Source: Platynereis dumerilii (Eukaryota; Annelida; Polychaeta; Phyllodocida; Nereididae). From it: a DNA stretch of 64,000 bases. This document shows, one piece after another, positions 21,802-33,896 of this stretch. The position numbers were made by a program, and so were the translations under genes. The stretch spans positions 52,679,706-52,743,705 of the forward strand of contig JAPTHN010000008.1 in NCBI GenBank assembly GCA_026936325.1, written 5' to 3'. The notes beneath the pieces were generated by a model. The model ran no database searches and was not told where the DNA came from. It was given only the letters and a program-made list of their open reading frames with translations. How positions within the stretch are numbered: the first letter of the stretch is position 1; every line of letters begins with the position of its first letter.

Positions 21802-23355
21802 ATGCTGGACAGGTATTCTTTACTCTTCATGTTGATGTCTTTGGTCATGTATTATGTCAGCATATGCTTCACAAAAACGAATTTTAGAAGTATGAAAAGA
21901 AACTGTGTCCCATTTGGAATAATCGTGAAGTGTTCAACCGACCTAGAAGATGTTTCCTCTATCAGCAAGGTGGTTCAACTCCTTAATATAGATGGGGCCA
22001 TTGGTTTTTACCAGAAAAACCAAACTGCTCATACTTGCTATGCAAATCCAACTGCAAGTGGTCTGGTTGACCTTGGATCCCTTAGTGGAGGACAGAGCTT
22101 CATGATGGGTTAGTACAAATTGCTATACTCTGATATTTCTCAATATGGGGATGCTGGTAACTGGTCATCTTCTTCTTATACTTCTCAGTGTGACATCCAG
22201 CCAATGTTTGTCAAACCTCTATAGAGTGTGTTTTTTTAAATAAAAAGAATATCTCTTTCGATGGCGAGATTATAACATTGTTATACTAGCTACATTGTTT
22301 GCGCGGCTAATTGAGTGTTTGTACTTGGGTAGATGGTGGTATTTTACCAATTTCTAGTCTCCAAGGAACGTCTCTTGCTCATGATGTCATCTGCAGATTT
22401 ATTGTGTTGAAGATTTTAAAAAGGTATCTTTAAGTTGTGCCTGTCTCCGTACGTTACCACTTATGTTACGAGTATCAATGCCAATGAAGAGCTCTCCGAA
22501 CGGGATTGCGATGCTGATGCACAAATAATATTATGTACTGAATATTTAATTCATACAGGACCTCCCTGGTGCCCCGAAGGATTTACCAGCATCGATCATT
22601 ACTGCTACTTCCTTGATACCAGGGGCGGTCACTTTGATGACAATATTGCCAATTGCATCGCAATGGGGGGCTACTTGGCAAAGACAGATACACCCGAAGA
22701 GGTCAACAGTGTCAAGAACTTTGTCCTAAGTTGGTCTTTTTCACTTATATTATTATTTTTTTCTTCTTGTAATTGATACATATGAAGTTAACATAGACTA
22801 TTAACAGCAGTTACTGTAATTTAAAATCATGTAATAAGCATGCCCAGTTGTGAATTAAGAGGTCCTTATAATTGTTAAAAAATTGGACCACTGGGACGAC
22901 AATGAGGATTTCACTAGATTCAGATTTAAGTTGCATTCGCCAAAAACTAAAAAAAATTCCGTATTTCATATTTATTAACAAGAGTGCATTTACATCTGAG
23001 ATCAGATTAAACCACCATTAACAATTTAAGAGGTGTTTATAAATGGTCTAAATGCGTGCGTACCATACATGATATCATGCCATTTTCATTTATTCTAGGT
23101 CAAAATAATGACGGCATGAAGTACTTCTTCATTGGCATGACGGATGTTGTGGGTGACAACCAACCCGCCAGTCACAGGTGGACCTATGACAATTCTTCAG
23201 TTGTTTGGAAAAGCTGGAAATCGGGACAACCAAGGACACCCTGGGAGAGATGTACATCAATAAGAAGAACGGACTCACTCACTGGCTGGATAGATATCAA
23301 TTGCGATTATGACTCAGGAGGAGTGTGTGAAGCAGATCCGATTCTACAGGTGTAG
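21802..23355 (+). CDS. Secreted C-type lectin-like protein, copy A
   Basis: Three exons: 21802-22108, 22559-22729, 23099-23355 (735 bp, 244 residues), all phase 1 with GT-AG junctions (donors GTTAGT and GTTGGT; acceptors atacag and ttctag). Residues 1-22 form a hydrophobic signal peptide. Residues 23-102 are an unrecognised domain with Cys35, 44 and 79 and an NQT glycosylation sequon at 73. Residues 104-244 are a long-form CTLD: WCPEGF, CYF, CIAMGGYLA, YFFIGM in the WIGL position, WIDINC and GGVCE, with six Cys for three disulfides. The loop motif that is EPN or QPD in Ca-dependent sugar binders reads QPR (203-205), so classical mannose or galactose binding is doubtful. A probable ATTAAA polyadenylation signal is at 23385. 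CTLD family membership is secure; ligand unknown. Confidence 0.88.
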
Positions 23356-25505
23356 CTGTGAGCCTGTGAGGCAAAACCACATCTATTAAAGAGCACCAGC
23401 TCACCTCTTTTTGGTATATATCATATCCAGACCTAAACATTTGGGATTTCGGAAGTTCTTTTAGAGCTCATTGCAGATTGGCAGTCCATTAGAAAAATTT
23501 ATTTTCTTATTTCCAATTTGCAAACAGGCTTTGCCATGTCATTGACAGTTTTCTGTTGGTCCCTAATCTTCTTATTTGATAAGGATTTAATTAGTTTGTT
23601 TATTGTAACTTTCGCTGTTAGATTGATGATAAGCATTGAATCAAATGATTAAACATAACTGACACAAACAAAACATTTCTAAACCAGTGAAATAACACTT
23701 CCAAGCCGAAAGTTAATTTTGAAACTGTTTGTACCAGCAATCTGCAAACAGCCATAGTACTTCTGTGAGAACCGCATTACCTGTTTTCTTCAGAATATTT
23801 AAGTTAGTCATGGCTTCATTAGGCTTGAAATCAAGTGCTGGGTGACTAGCAAAATTGGGTGCTATGATGCTCATGGTGGCTCCTTATTGTTATAACTTAT
23901 TTTTATTATGGTATTAAAGGAAAACCTTAATTGTTTGCTGCAAGTGGGTTAACATAACATTTTTGAATTTTTGGAATGCAGCATTCGATATAATTAGCAA
24001 TCAAAACTTTAGCTAGTGACCATCTGAGGTAAATGCACTTATGATTTAATTTTATTTAGACTACGTTCACTGATGACCTTTTTTCTGGCAAATTATATTA
24101 TTGTGCATGCATGTTATCATGACATCGTCCCAGGCAATTTGATCTTGTCGATGCACCTCGCCTCACATCAACTCCGCTCGAGCAAGCGATTAATATTGCA
24201 CGAAGCAATGGCTCATTCGGCGTTTTTAAAATTTTTTTTCATGATTATGCTTGGGAAGATGGCAATCCCATCTTGCTTACCACCACCATATGCTACTTTT
24301 ATCTTTATTAAATTCATCTTGAACCAGTGAACAGAGAGCACAGTTTAATTGAAATGACTTGCTACTAGTAAACATGTGTAGCTAAATTGTGCCATATCAT
24401 GTTTAATTAAGTTTTGCAGTAGAAGTGGTGATATCCTTTACTGGCAATTCCCGTTAATCTCCATCATTTCAACCCATTTCTGAATTGGTCCTGGGTTAAA
24501 AAACAAGGTTCCACCATGAATTGGTGGTGCTGACCTCTGTCAGCCAATTAATGCTTTGGTGGAATTGAGCAAATAACCATCAAACAATCAATCAATCAAA
24601 AATATCTTTGAGTAAACTGAAGCTTGTGAAGTCATTGGAGGGGGGGGATTACTTCGAAAAAAGCTTTTATTCAATTTTTTTTTAGATTACTGGCAAGTCC
24701 TTGAAATAAGCCAGGTGTCTCAGACATGTGCCTGTGCTGGCTAAATGAAACATTTCACCACTACTATATTGCTTATTAACTAAGAAAAGTTGTTAATGTT
24801 ACTATGAGTTACTGCGGGTGACGCATATTTGTACAACTTTAATTTCTTCTTTGGTAAGTAGTGACCCAGCTGGGTGGAACAGAAAGAAATGTCTATTGAT
24901 TATTTCTTGATGTCTATGAATAGATAAATGGAAAGATGCAGATAAAATGATCAAATTAATAAGGTCTTTTAAAATCATCAAGAATTGGTTACCCAAAAAT
25001 GAAATATTAAAACTTTACTATGCCTATTTCCACTCTAAAGTTAAATATGGGATACAGTTATATGAAACTGCCAACAAGGCCTCATTGAATAAAATCCAGG
25101 TGCTTCAGAACAGAATAATAAAGATCTGATTCAGAGTTGACTTCTACACTCCCACCAATTGTATATACTGAAAAAGTATCATTTAACCACAATAAAGGAC
25201 TGAAAAAATATTGCAACTGCCCAATTTATCCATAAACATCAATCAAAGTTACTCCCTAAAGTATTTACAGACTGTTTTCATCCAGTATCTCACACAGTTG
25301 AAAGAATGACAAGACAATCTAACACACTTAGTACAAATAAAGTTTAATACAGAACAAGCCAAGAAAATGACCCAGTATGCAGGTGCAACATTATTGAATG
25401 AAATAAATTAAAACTTAAGTCAAGAAATTTCAAAACTTTTTGCTTCTATATTTAAAAAAAACAATAAGAACTTACTACATCTGCTAATATTAACTGATAA
25501 CATTT
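23356..25505 (+). repeat. 3' flank of lectin block A with LINE relics
   Basis: The downstream sequence to about 24330 aligns with 35460-36410 and 45927-47448. 24400-24680 aligns with 37370-37570 and 52810-53010, including a tail of CAAT repeats. 24940-25130 encodes a reverse-transcriptase C-terminal piece (LIKLIRSFKIIKNWLPK, then YYAYFHSKVKYGIQLY) matching 38690 and 62190. Short frames here are not conserved between blocks. Confidence 0.65.
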
Positions 25506-25589
25506 TTATAAAGCAAAACTAAGCATGTAGACGAACTGAAATGACTCAACTTCTAAATAGATCTGGCGAAGTTTTAAATGCACAATATA

Positions 25590-28368
25590 TATTAGGGTGT
25601 GGCTGGTGCCCCTCAAAATGGAAAATTTTGGAGGAGCCATCTGTACCTTTTCATGGTATTGTGGTTTGATCCAAGGGACGTACCTGAGAAATTTCATGAA
25701 AATTGGTAAATGTTTACCTTGAGCACAATTCAGTTGAAGTTTCTTCGCTCGTTACTAGGAACGAAAGTCGCGGTATTGGATAACTTTGTCAATATTAATA
25801 TGGTGGAGGATGAAATCCATTGCCTTATAGTTTGCTAATGAATCTTTCCGGGAAAATTTGTTCTCAACAGCTGCTAGATTTATCAACAATTTTCTGTCTT
25901 TGAATGATACTGACAAATTTACATCAATAATGAAAAGTAAGGAACCTGACCTACTAAATATACTAGGGAAATTTTTACTTCAGGCTGACGTCTAAAGCAA
26001 CATATCTCCTACATCCACATGGTCAAAGAACAGAATCACGATAATTATGAAAACAATAATAATAAGCCTACACTTTACACTTTAATGAAATGAATTAATT
26101 TTAACATTTAATTAACTATTTAGAATTTTTTTCTTTTTATTGTAGCATTGTTAAAGCAACCGTGAATGTTATATGATGCCTGTCTTGTAAATAATGTCTG
26201 GAATATGTAATATCATGCATTGTTAATTAAACTATATATTTGTTTTTTTGTATGTCTGTTGTTCTGGTCTTAATCAATTACAGTTTTACTTTATTGCTAT
26301 TTGTGGCTGGAACCTAGTTTTTATTTCTTTTAATCCTGTGTTTGGTTATCTTTTATCTGAAAGTTTTATTACTCGTTCTTGAATTTTAGCTATTTATTGC
26401 ATATATATAATTAATGTTTTGTATATAGTTTATATTGCATATATGATTAATATCGTTTGATTTTAAATATTTTATATTCCCATTACAAATGACATATGTA
26501 TCAACTGTGATATTTGAAAATGTCAATTAAAGAATATATAATATTCATTTTAGAACATTAACAGTTGCATGGCTGGACAGGCCTCACTTAGACCTACAAT
26601 TTGAATACCAACTTTAATGGTTTTGGACAACTATATGCAGTTCATAATTTTTTTATTTACCAGTTCAGGTGACTTTTTTCCTTTCCTATCAGATATATGC
26701 AAGTCTCTGTCACTTGTCAGGATATTTTACATGGTAACTTATATCAGTTATAAGACAGTCTTAATAGACTTCAAAAACTCTTTTTTAAGAACCTGGCATG
26801 ACTTTAAGACTATATATATGTAGCACTCATAGTGTATCAAATGTGGATGAACAAGATCGCATTTTAAACATTATACAGGGATCATTTTTGGCACATATCC
26901 ATTTTTCTGGCTGACTTTGACATTCTAAGAAAGTTTATTAAGCAACAGTTATGTAAGCTACTGTTGTCACTAGTGATTATAGTTGTTTAATTGTTTAGTT
27001 AAACAGGAGTAAAGACTTCATAAAAACATATGTTGCATGGCGTAGTAATACTGTTAGAATGCTGTTTCCAATGTATCATAAGATAAATTGTCACTCACTG
27101 CTGTTTTCCACTATGATGCCTCGGAAGAAGGCTTTGGAAGTCTGGCTTTTAAGCTCATAAAAGGATTGGTCAAGAAAAAATGTATTTCAGTTGGTCTAAA
27201 GTCAAGTATATTTTAAGTGCAGTCTTGATTGCCTTTGCTCGTCACAGGACAGGGAATTAGAAAAAAACTTCTACAGTACAATGTAAGTGTCATAATGTGG
27301 ATAATAATATTTTATCATCACAACTTCAATTACAAGCCATAGATAACAAGATTATATTATTAATCCTGTTCACACAGTTAAGGAATTAATACCATGGTGT
27401 GTGAGAAAGTGTGCCAGGTTATCATAAGGGAACATTAATCGATAAGTTCGGCTTTTGGTACACAATCTTATAATTGCAGTCTACTTAAGACAAGAGTATA
27501 AAACACAGCAATGAGATGAAGAATATTTGAAACTGCTGTCCAACAACTGTACAGTCAGATGATACTATAAGATAGGAGACTCAGAACACTGACTCCCCCT
27601 GAGTTAACCCTGTAATGCTCTAGAGAATTAAAATCAAATATATTTGGTCTGACAAGACATTGTCCTAGAAACCGTAATGCATGAGGTCAGATCTCACCTT
27701 CTTGGTACCAACTTTATTATTTTAAATTTTAAAGTAAATGTGTTTTTAAATCATCTATTATTATTTGTATAAATATATATATATGCTTGGGTGTGCAAGA
27801 AGATGATATTGAATTAAACACACAATCTCCATTAACTCTGAAATGTGTGATGATATAAGCGTAGTATTAAAATTCATGATCTCCAAAATACAACCTTTTA
27901 CACCGAATGTAATTGCACTTAAGAAGTCCAAATATCATCAAAACATATTTGATCCAGCAAGACATTGTCCTTGGCATCCAGTGCATAATATATATCCTGA
28001 TCAGCAAGAAAAATTTCGCTTTTTTAAAACATGCAAGTTATTTCTCGAAAAAGCACTGAAACACCAGTTTGACAGACTGTGTAGAATTTTCGTAGACCAT
28101 TAAAGTTGGTACTCAAAATGAAGCTCTAATTAAGACAAGTTCAATCATACAAGTTTTATCATTGTATGACTAATATTGGTGAAGTTATACAATACCGCGG
28201 TTTGCATATATAAAATATTTTAATAAAACTATAACTGAATTGTGCTCAAGGTAAGCATGTTCCGATTTCCATTAAACTTTCCAAACATGTTTTGTTGACC
28301 AAAACACAGTACCAAAACAAGGTACAGCTTGATCGGATAACCTTGGGGCACCAGCCACACCCTAATAT
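25590..28368. mobile_element. Orphan 2.8-kb DNA transposon with about 200-bp inverted ends
   Basis: Left end TATTAGGGTGTGGCTGGTGC at 25590 pairs with the inverted right end at 28368. Matching continues about 220 bp inwards with indels (accttgagcacaattcagtt; cgcggtattg.ataactt). Flanks are AT repeats, so the target duplication is unclear (TA or ATATA). An 86-codon frame at 27843-28103 (with DPARHCPWHPVHN) is the best interior frame; a diverged version of its centre occurs near 27640. I do not recognise a transposase. Confidence 0.65.
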
Positions 28369-28370
28369 AT

Positions 28371-30049
28371 ATGTAGAAGTACTTTATTATTATGTTTTAC
28401 ATTATTTCACAAGATACTGCATTCTCACTCATTCAATTGTACATTTCAAAAGTCAAAACATAAGTCCTGAAATCAATCAAAATATGCGTAACATCAAAAT
28501 AACAGGTACAAATTTCTCAAACTGATTTTGCCACCCATTAACATTTTGGTGGGAATTTGCCAAATAAATCTTAACAAAGAACTTACACAGCCAATAACAT
28601 GACCTGTTGTTGGTCAAAACAGCCAAAATGTATGTCTTTCAAACTACAAAGCAGTCTTTATGGATTAAAACTGAACAATCTCCCAAACAAATAAGAAAAT
28701 ATTCCACGAAGTCGATGACTATGCGAGGTGATACGATTCTGATGAGGAGCAGAAGAAATGTCAGAATTTACGAGTTATGATGAAATACGTAGAAGTAGTT
28801 ATTCTCAAATTTCAATAGTTCAATACAATTTAATGTGATACAGTCGTTTTAAACATAGCGAGATCAAAATGTCCTGGATGAAATATGACTAGTTGCATAC
28901 ATATAATTCCCACTGCTGACACGTACAGTGGTCCTCCTCTGAAGAAACTGGCTGACCGGCCAGCAAGACAACATCCATGAAAAAATTAGCACAATAACAT
29001 GGCCTGGCAATGACCAAAACTGCTATACTGCTCAACAAACAATTTAAAATTCTGAACTAACATTCCAGTCCATTCGTGCAAAACATAAAGATGCATAAAG
29101 TTGGTTTCCATGAAGAACATTTTTTTTCACACTTCGGAGTGCAAGATGATCTCTTGATGAATGCTGGAAGACTTGAATTTTAAACTGTACAGCCAAACTA
29201 CTTTAATATACACCGTTGCTCGTAAATATGAAATACTTCAACATTCTCCATTGAAATTGATAACTTTAGCAACTTCTGCTGGAGCTCATAATGGTCCGAT
29301 TTAATCGTAACTACTTCAAATAACCGGTAAAGGGAAGAACATGCTCTTGTGTAAAATGCATGCTGCAGCGTTAAACCCAGGAAAAGTTACAGCAGCACGA
29401 AATATGGAAATTCAGGAGGTTTTTTAGGGTGAGGTGCATTCAACCAAATATTAAATTTTTTTGCAAAAAAGGTAGTTGAGGCTTTCAAAGAGTGATACGA
29501 GAAGATGACTTGATCTTTACAATGGACCTTGCTTGCATTCAGACTCTGAAATTTACTTCTATTTAACACTTTTTTTTTCCAAAAATGTATTCCATATTTA
29601 TGAGCAGGAGTGTAATTAACATAAATGATAAGTGCACAACTATATTTATTCTAACTAACAAATTGGGTTTTTTTTTCTGATAAACATTCTGAATTTTAAA
29701 TTCATTGACCTAAAAGGACTAAGTAATAGCCTCATTTCCTAGCATAACTAAAGACACCAAATAGAACTATGCTGTTATGCTTCTCTGGATAATTATGCTT
29801 AATTATGCCTAAAAATTTTAATTTTTAATCCAACAGGAGCTCTCTGCATGGACCACAAAAACGTATTAATATAAATTAATTAACTGTAGGCATTATAAAT
29901 ATCATAACAGTAATCGCTGATTCAGGAATTACAGATTTGAAAGTGGTGAATCACCACTGGTCAATGGCAATTTGTGTCTGCAGCTTTTACAGCATGCAAG
30001 TAATCCACTCAATTCCAATTAATCCTACTCCCTTTGATTTAAGCAAATA
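28371..30049. other. Gene-free stretch, nothing recognised
   Basis: No supported gene or bounded repeat. Short frames lack features. Confidence 0.3.
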
Positions 30050-30872
30050 CAGTGGTCCCTGCCAGGAATGACCTCTTAATAAGCGACCAGACCCCCATAT
30101 TCGACCATATACCTTCTGCATTAACGTTTTCCTTCATAAATATCACCCCAATATGCGACCAACCTGTCTAACGCGACCAACGACCACTTATTTGATGTAA
30201 TTTGGTCAATTTCATCCTCTTAAACGACCATTAGATGACAGAAACGACCAGTGAAACACTGCAACTTCGTCAAGAAGCCACGATTGTTTGTTTACATTTC
30301 GCGCTGAAGTGATTCTATTTCCGCCAATGTGCGCATTTTCTGCCAGAGAGCGTCTTTTTGACGGCAGCACCACTCCCAGTTTCATGTTAACAGTTGAAAA
30401 AGTGAATAGATCGGTCAGTTTTTGTCGCACAGAAACCGTTTTGGTCATATTTTAATTCAGAGAGCTCTAAGTCACACATGCATTATCTTCTTGACCCCAT
30501 GCTTAGTTACACTTGTATATCTTGAAACAATGAACTCATATTAACTAGCTGGGCCAATGTATTGTTTTAAATTGGGTTAGGCCTACTTTGATTTAAGTGG
30601 GTTTTTTTATGTCACTTGCTTGTCAACTGTTTTATAAATTGAGATATCTTCATCCAAATTTACTAAAACGCTGTATTTTAACAGTTAAACTATTCATCCA
30701 GTTATGAAATTGAATTAATTCATAAAATATAATGTATATCCTTATTTTAAAATTTATTTAATCCCAAACATATCCTGCATCAATCAATTTTGATGGTACT
30801 TGTCCAACTTACATACCCCGACGAGAGACTGTACCCCCACGAGAGACCGCCTGACTCCTGCAGAAGGGGCGG

Positions 30873-33095
30873 TCAAGTTCCAGATCAGATGAAATTAGCC
30901 AAGGTTATTCCTATTTTTAAATCTGGAGATCAACAACAAATCTGCAACTACCGACCTATTTCACTTTTACCAACCTTCTCTAAAGTCTTAGAACGTATTG
31001 TCTATAAGAGACTGTACTCCTTTCTGAGCATCAATAAAATTCTTACTTCATCTCAGTATGGTTTTAGAGAGTCAATGTCCACAGAGTTAGCAATATTGGA
31101 GCTCCAAAGCAGAATAGCGCATTCTTGAGCACTGGCGAGTGGTGCCTTGGAGTATTCCTGGACCTTTCCAAAGCTTTTGATACTATAAACCATAGTATAC
31201 AGTTGTGCTTGAAAATTAGTGAACCCATAGAGATTTACCATTGAAGACGATGATAAAGTTGTCTCCAAGTACTGGCCATAACATAAATGATATTGCACGA
31301 ATCATTGAACCAATGCCTGTATTATACCATTGAGGTTTCCCACTACATGTACCAGCCTGGCCATTGGATTTGTATCAGGGGTCTTTGCGCCAGATAGGGG
31401 TTATAATTATGCAAAAGTAAGTGCACCCTCAGCTCCTATCTTTTAACATTACGCTTAGGGTGCACTTACTTTTGCACAATTATAACCCCTATCTAGCACC
31501 AAAACCCCTGATACAAATCCAATGGCCAGGCTGGTACATGTAGTGGGAAACCTCAATGGTATAATACAGTAATTGGTTCAATGATTCGTGCAATATCGTT
31601 TATGTTATGGCCAGTACGGTGAGACAACTTTATCATTGTCTTCAATGGTAAATCTCTATGGGTTCACTAATTTTCAAGCACAACTGTACTTTTGCAGAAG
31701 TTATGCGCATATGGTGTCAGAGGTTTAGCCCTGTCTTGGTTCAGAAGTTATCTATTTAATAGAAGCCAATTTACCAGCATTAAGGAGAGTCATTCTGAGA
31801 AGATGTTGATATCATGTGGTGTACCCCAAGGCTCAATCCTAGGGCCTTTGCTTTTTCTCGTATATGTGAATGACATCAATAACATTGTCCAGGCTGGACA
31901 CCCAATTCTTTTTGCTGATGACACTAACATTTTATTTACGGACACTAACCTAACGCGACTGAAAGAAACTGTCAACAAAGAAAAGGTTTGTGTTAGCCAA
32001 TGGTTTAATGTTGACAAACTCTCCATAAATGTCGCCAAGTACATTGTCTTCCATCAAAAGCGGCATGAAGTAAATGCTAAAAATCTACACATAAATATAA
32101 ATGGCAATGGAATTGAGAATGTTTCTAATATGAAATTTCTTGGAGTCATAATAGATGAAAATTTATCGTGGAAAAGTCACATAGATCATATTTGTAAAAA
32201 AATTGGAAAGGCTCTGGGGGTGCTCCATCGCATCCGTCGCCAGGTTCCAGGCTACATCTTACTGCAGCTGTATAGTACACTGATTTTGTCGCACATAAAT
32301 TATGCCTTATCTGCTTATGGTAGTAGTGACAATTGTAACATGAAACGTGTATTGACCCTGCAGAAAAAGGCCATACGTTGTATTACAAACTCACCATACA
32401 ATAGCCACTGCAATCCGTTATTTGTCAAACACAAATTGCTGAATGTGCACGATCTGTATGCCATCAGTTGCTTGAAAGTGGCCTACAACTTTAAACACAA
32501 CAGACTACCAGTTTACCATACGACTGCATTAGCATCCCCAAACCAGATGGCTCTGACTACGAGACAGTCTCATGACTTCTATATACCAATGACGAGATCC
32601 AGAATTGCAAAGCAATGTCTCAAATATAAAATAGGTAGTATATGGAACTCACTTCCCTTAACATTGAAAGACTATGGAAAATCTGTTTATGCATATGCAA
32701 GTAAACTAAAAGCACACTTCCTCTCTAAGTATGATGTTGCATGTCAAATCCGAAATTGCTATATATGTCATTGATGTTTTAATTTGACCTTATTCTCCAT
32801 CATCTGAATCAATATCATACAGAAATTTTCATATTCGTAACATTAGCCTCACTTCATCTCATTCCTAACAAGAAAGGTGGCCTGAATTTCAGCTCCATGG
32901 CTATCCAGGTCTCCTCACATTGGCACACCATAATAACAAATTTGCAAAGTTATAAAGAACCAAATAATTCACGTGATTGCTCGACCATTTAATAAGTAAT
33001 GTGATGGCAAATTTATGATGATATTTGTACTGGTCATCTTGTTCTCGCTAATGTCAAATAAATATATATCGTATTGTATCGTATCGTCTTGTAAC
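30873..33095 (+). mobile_element. 5'-truncated CR1/L2-like LINE, interrupted by a MITE
   Basis: Encodes the reverse-transcriptase half only. 30883-31128 carries KVIPIFKSGD and NYRPISLLPTFSKVLER. After a small frame change near 31130 come VFLDLSKAFDTINHS and the MITE insertion. Then 31692-32774 continues from LQKLCAYG through GVPQGSILGPLLFLVYVND (motif B), FADDTN (catalytic FADD) and FLGVIIDENLSWKSHI to a C-terminal CYIC. The 3' tail is a run of TCGTA/TTG units ending about 33095. Endonuclease is absent. It inserted into the 30050-33108 element. Confidence 0.9.
31200..31686. mobile_element. Tc1-like palindromic MITE inside the LINE
   Basis: 487-bp foldback whose arms (about 225 bp each) begin CAGTTGTGCTTGAAAATTAG and pair almost throughout; the centre is near 31440. 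It is flanked by TA (31198-31199 and 31687-31688). Taking out the insert and one TA gives H-S-I-L-L-Q-K across the LINE junction in one frame, which fixes the boundaries. Confidence 0.92.
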
Positions 33096-33419
33096 GCAGG
33101 GACCACCGTACACTTTGCCCATTTTTATTAATCAAAGCTTACTCAGCATCAGCATTCTATCATTAAAATGCCCATTATTATCTTTGTCTATTATTGCATT
33201 CTCTCACTCTATCTCGGCCCTTTCAATCAACAAATCAATGTTGGTGTCTATCCATCTATGTATGTTATTATGGTCTACTTCGTTCCCTCCAATCTACGTG
33301 CAAATTACTAGTACTAATTAATGGGAAAGCTCTGCAAAAGCTCCCAAATAATGTCCATCAAGTACACTATAGGCCAAATTGAATTTACTACTAATTGTAG
33401 CAGAAATAGTTAAAGTGCA

Positions 33420-33896
33420 TTTAAGTACATAAATTCAGCTAAACTGAATGTTAAACTTTTTAATTTATTCGTAAACCAGGGGTCATGAGTTTGATCCTCA
33501 CTGGGGGCTCCATTGTTCCAGAGGAAAAAATGATGACAGTCATGATGAAATAATTGACACAAAGTCAATGCTCTGAAGGAAAAAATTGGATGATGGTGAA
33601 GATATGATGAAACAAGTGACTAAAAGTCATTGAGACATGGGAAAAACACATCTGTAATAACTAATTAACGATCAGAGAAAAATTCTTAAACCATTGAAAT
33701 GTGTAGATATGCCGTATATATACATCAATTATGCATTAAAGCATATCATGCCATATGGAGAATCGAGTGTTTTGCACAAATGGTTTTTTCCCTATCAATT
33801 TCATCACTTTTTTCACTTTCCACATATATATCTTATGTCTACTTTGACAAATATCTCAGCAGGTTTTGGGGGTATTCACATTCATCATTGTGAAAA
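33420..33896 (+). repeat. 5' flank of lectin block B
   Basis: Aligns with 41455-41936 upstream of lectin C (ggtcatgag..gatcctcactgggggctc; catcccatatggagaatcga-like block) and, closer to the ATG, with 21640-21801. Contains the conserved TATA-like box at 33824. Confidence 0.7.

Larger units (their letters stand above)
30050..33108. mobile_element. pogo/Tigger-like element interrupted by a LINE
   Basis: Tips CAGTGGTCCCTGCC (left) and, inverted, CGGTGGTCCCTGCG (right) are flanked by TA at 30048-30049 and 33109-33110. Subterminal gcgaccag/gcgaccaa repeats near 30096-30190 suit Tigger-type MITEs. Most of the interior is the later LINE at about 30873-33095. No transposase remains. Confidence 0.7.

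Noticed and set aside
24073-24330. Open frame MTFFLANYIIVHACYHDI in the lectin A 3' flank, with relatives at 36121 and 47237
   Set aside because: The homologous frames in blocks B and C change frame and length and share no conserved protein; the DNA similarity is explained by block duplication.
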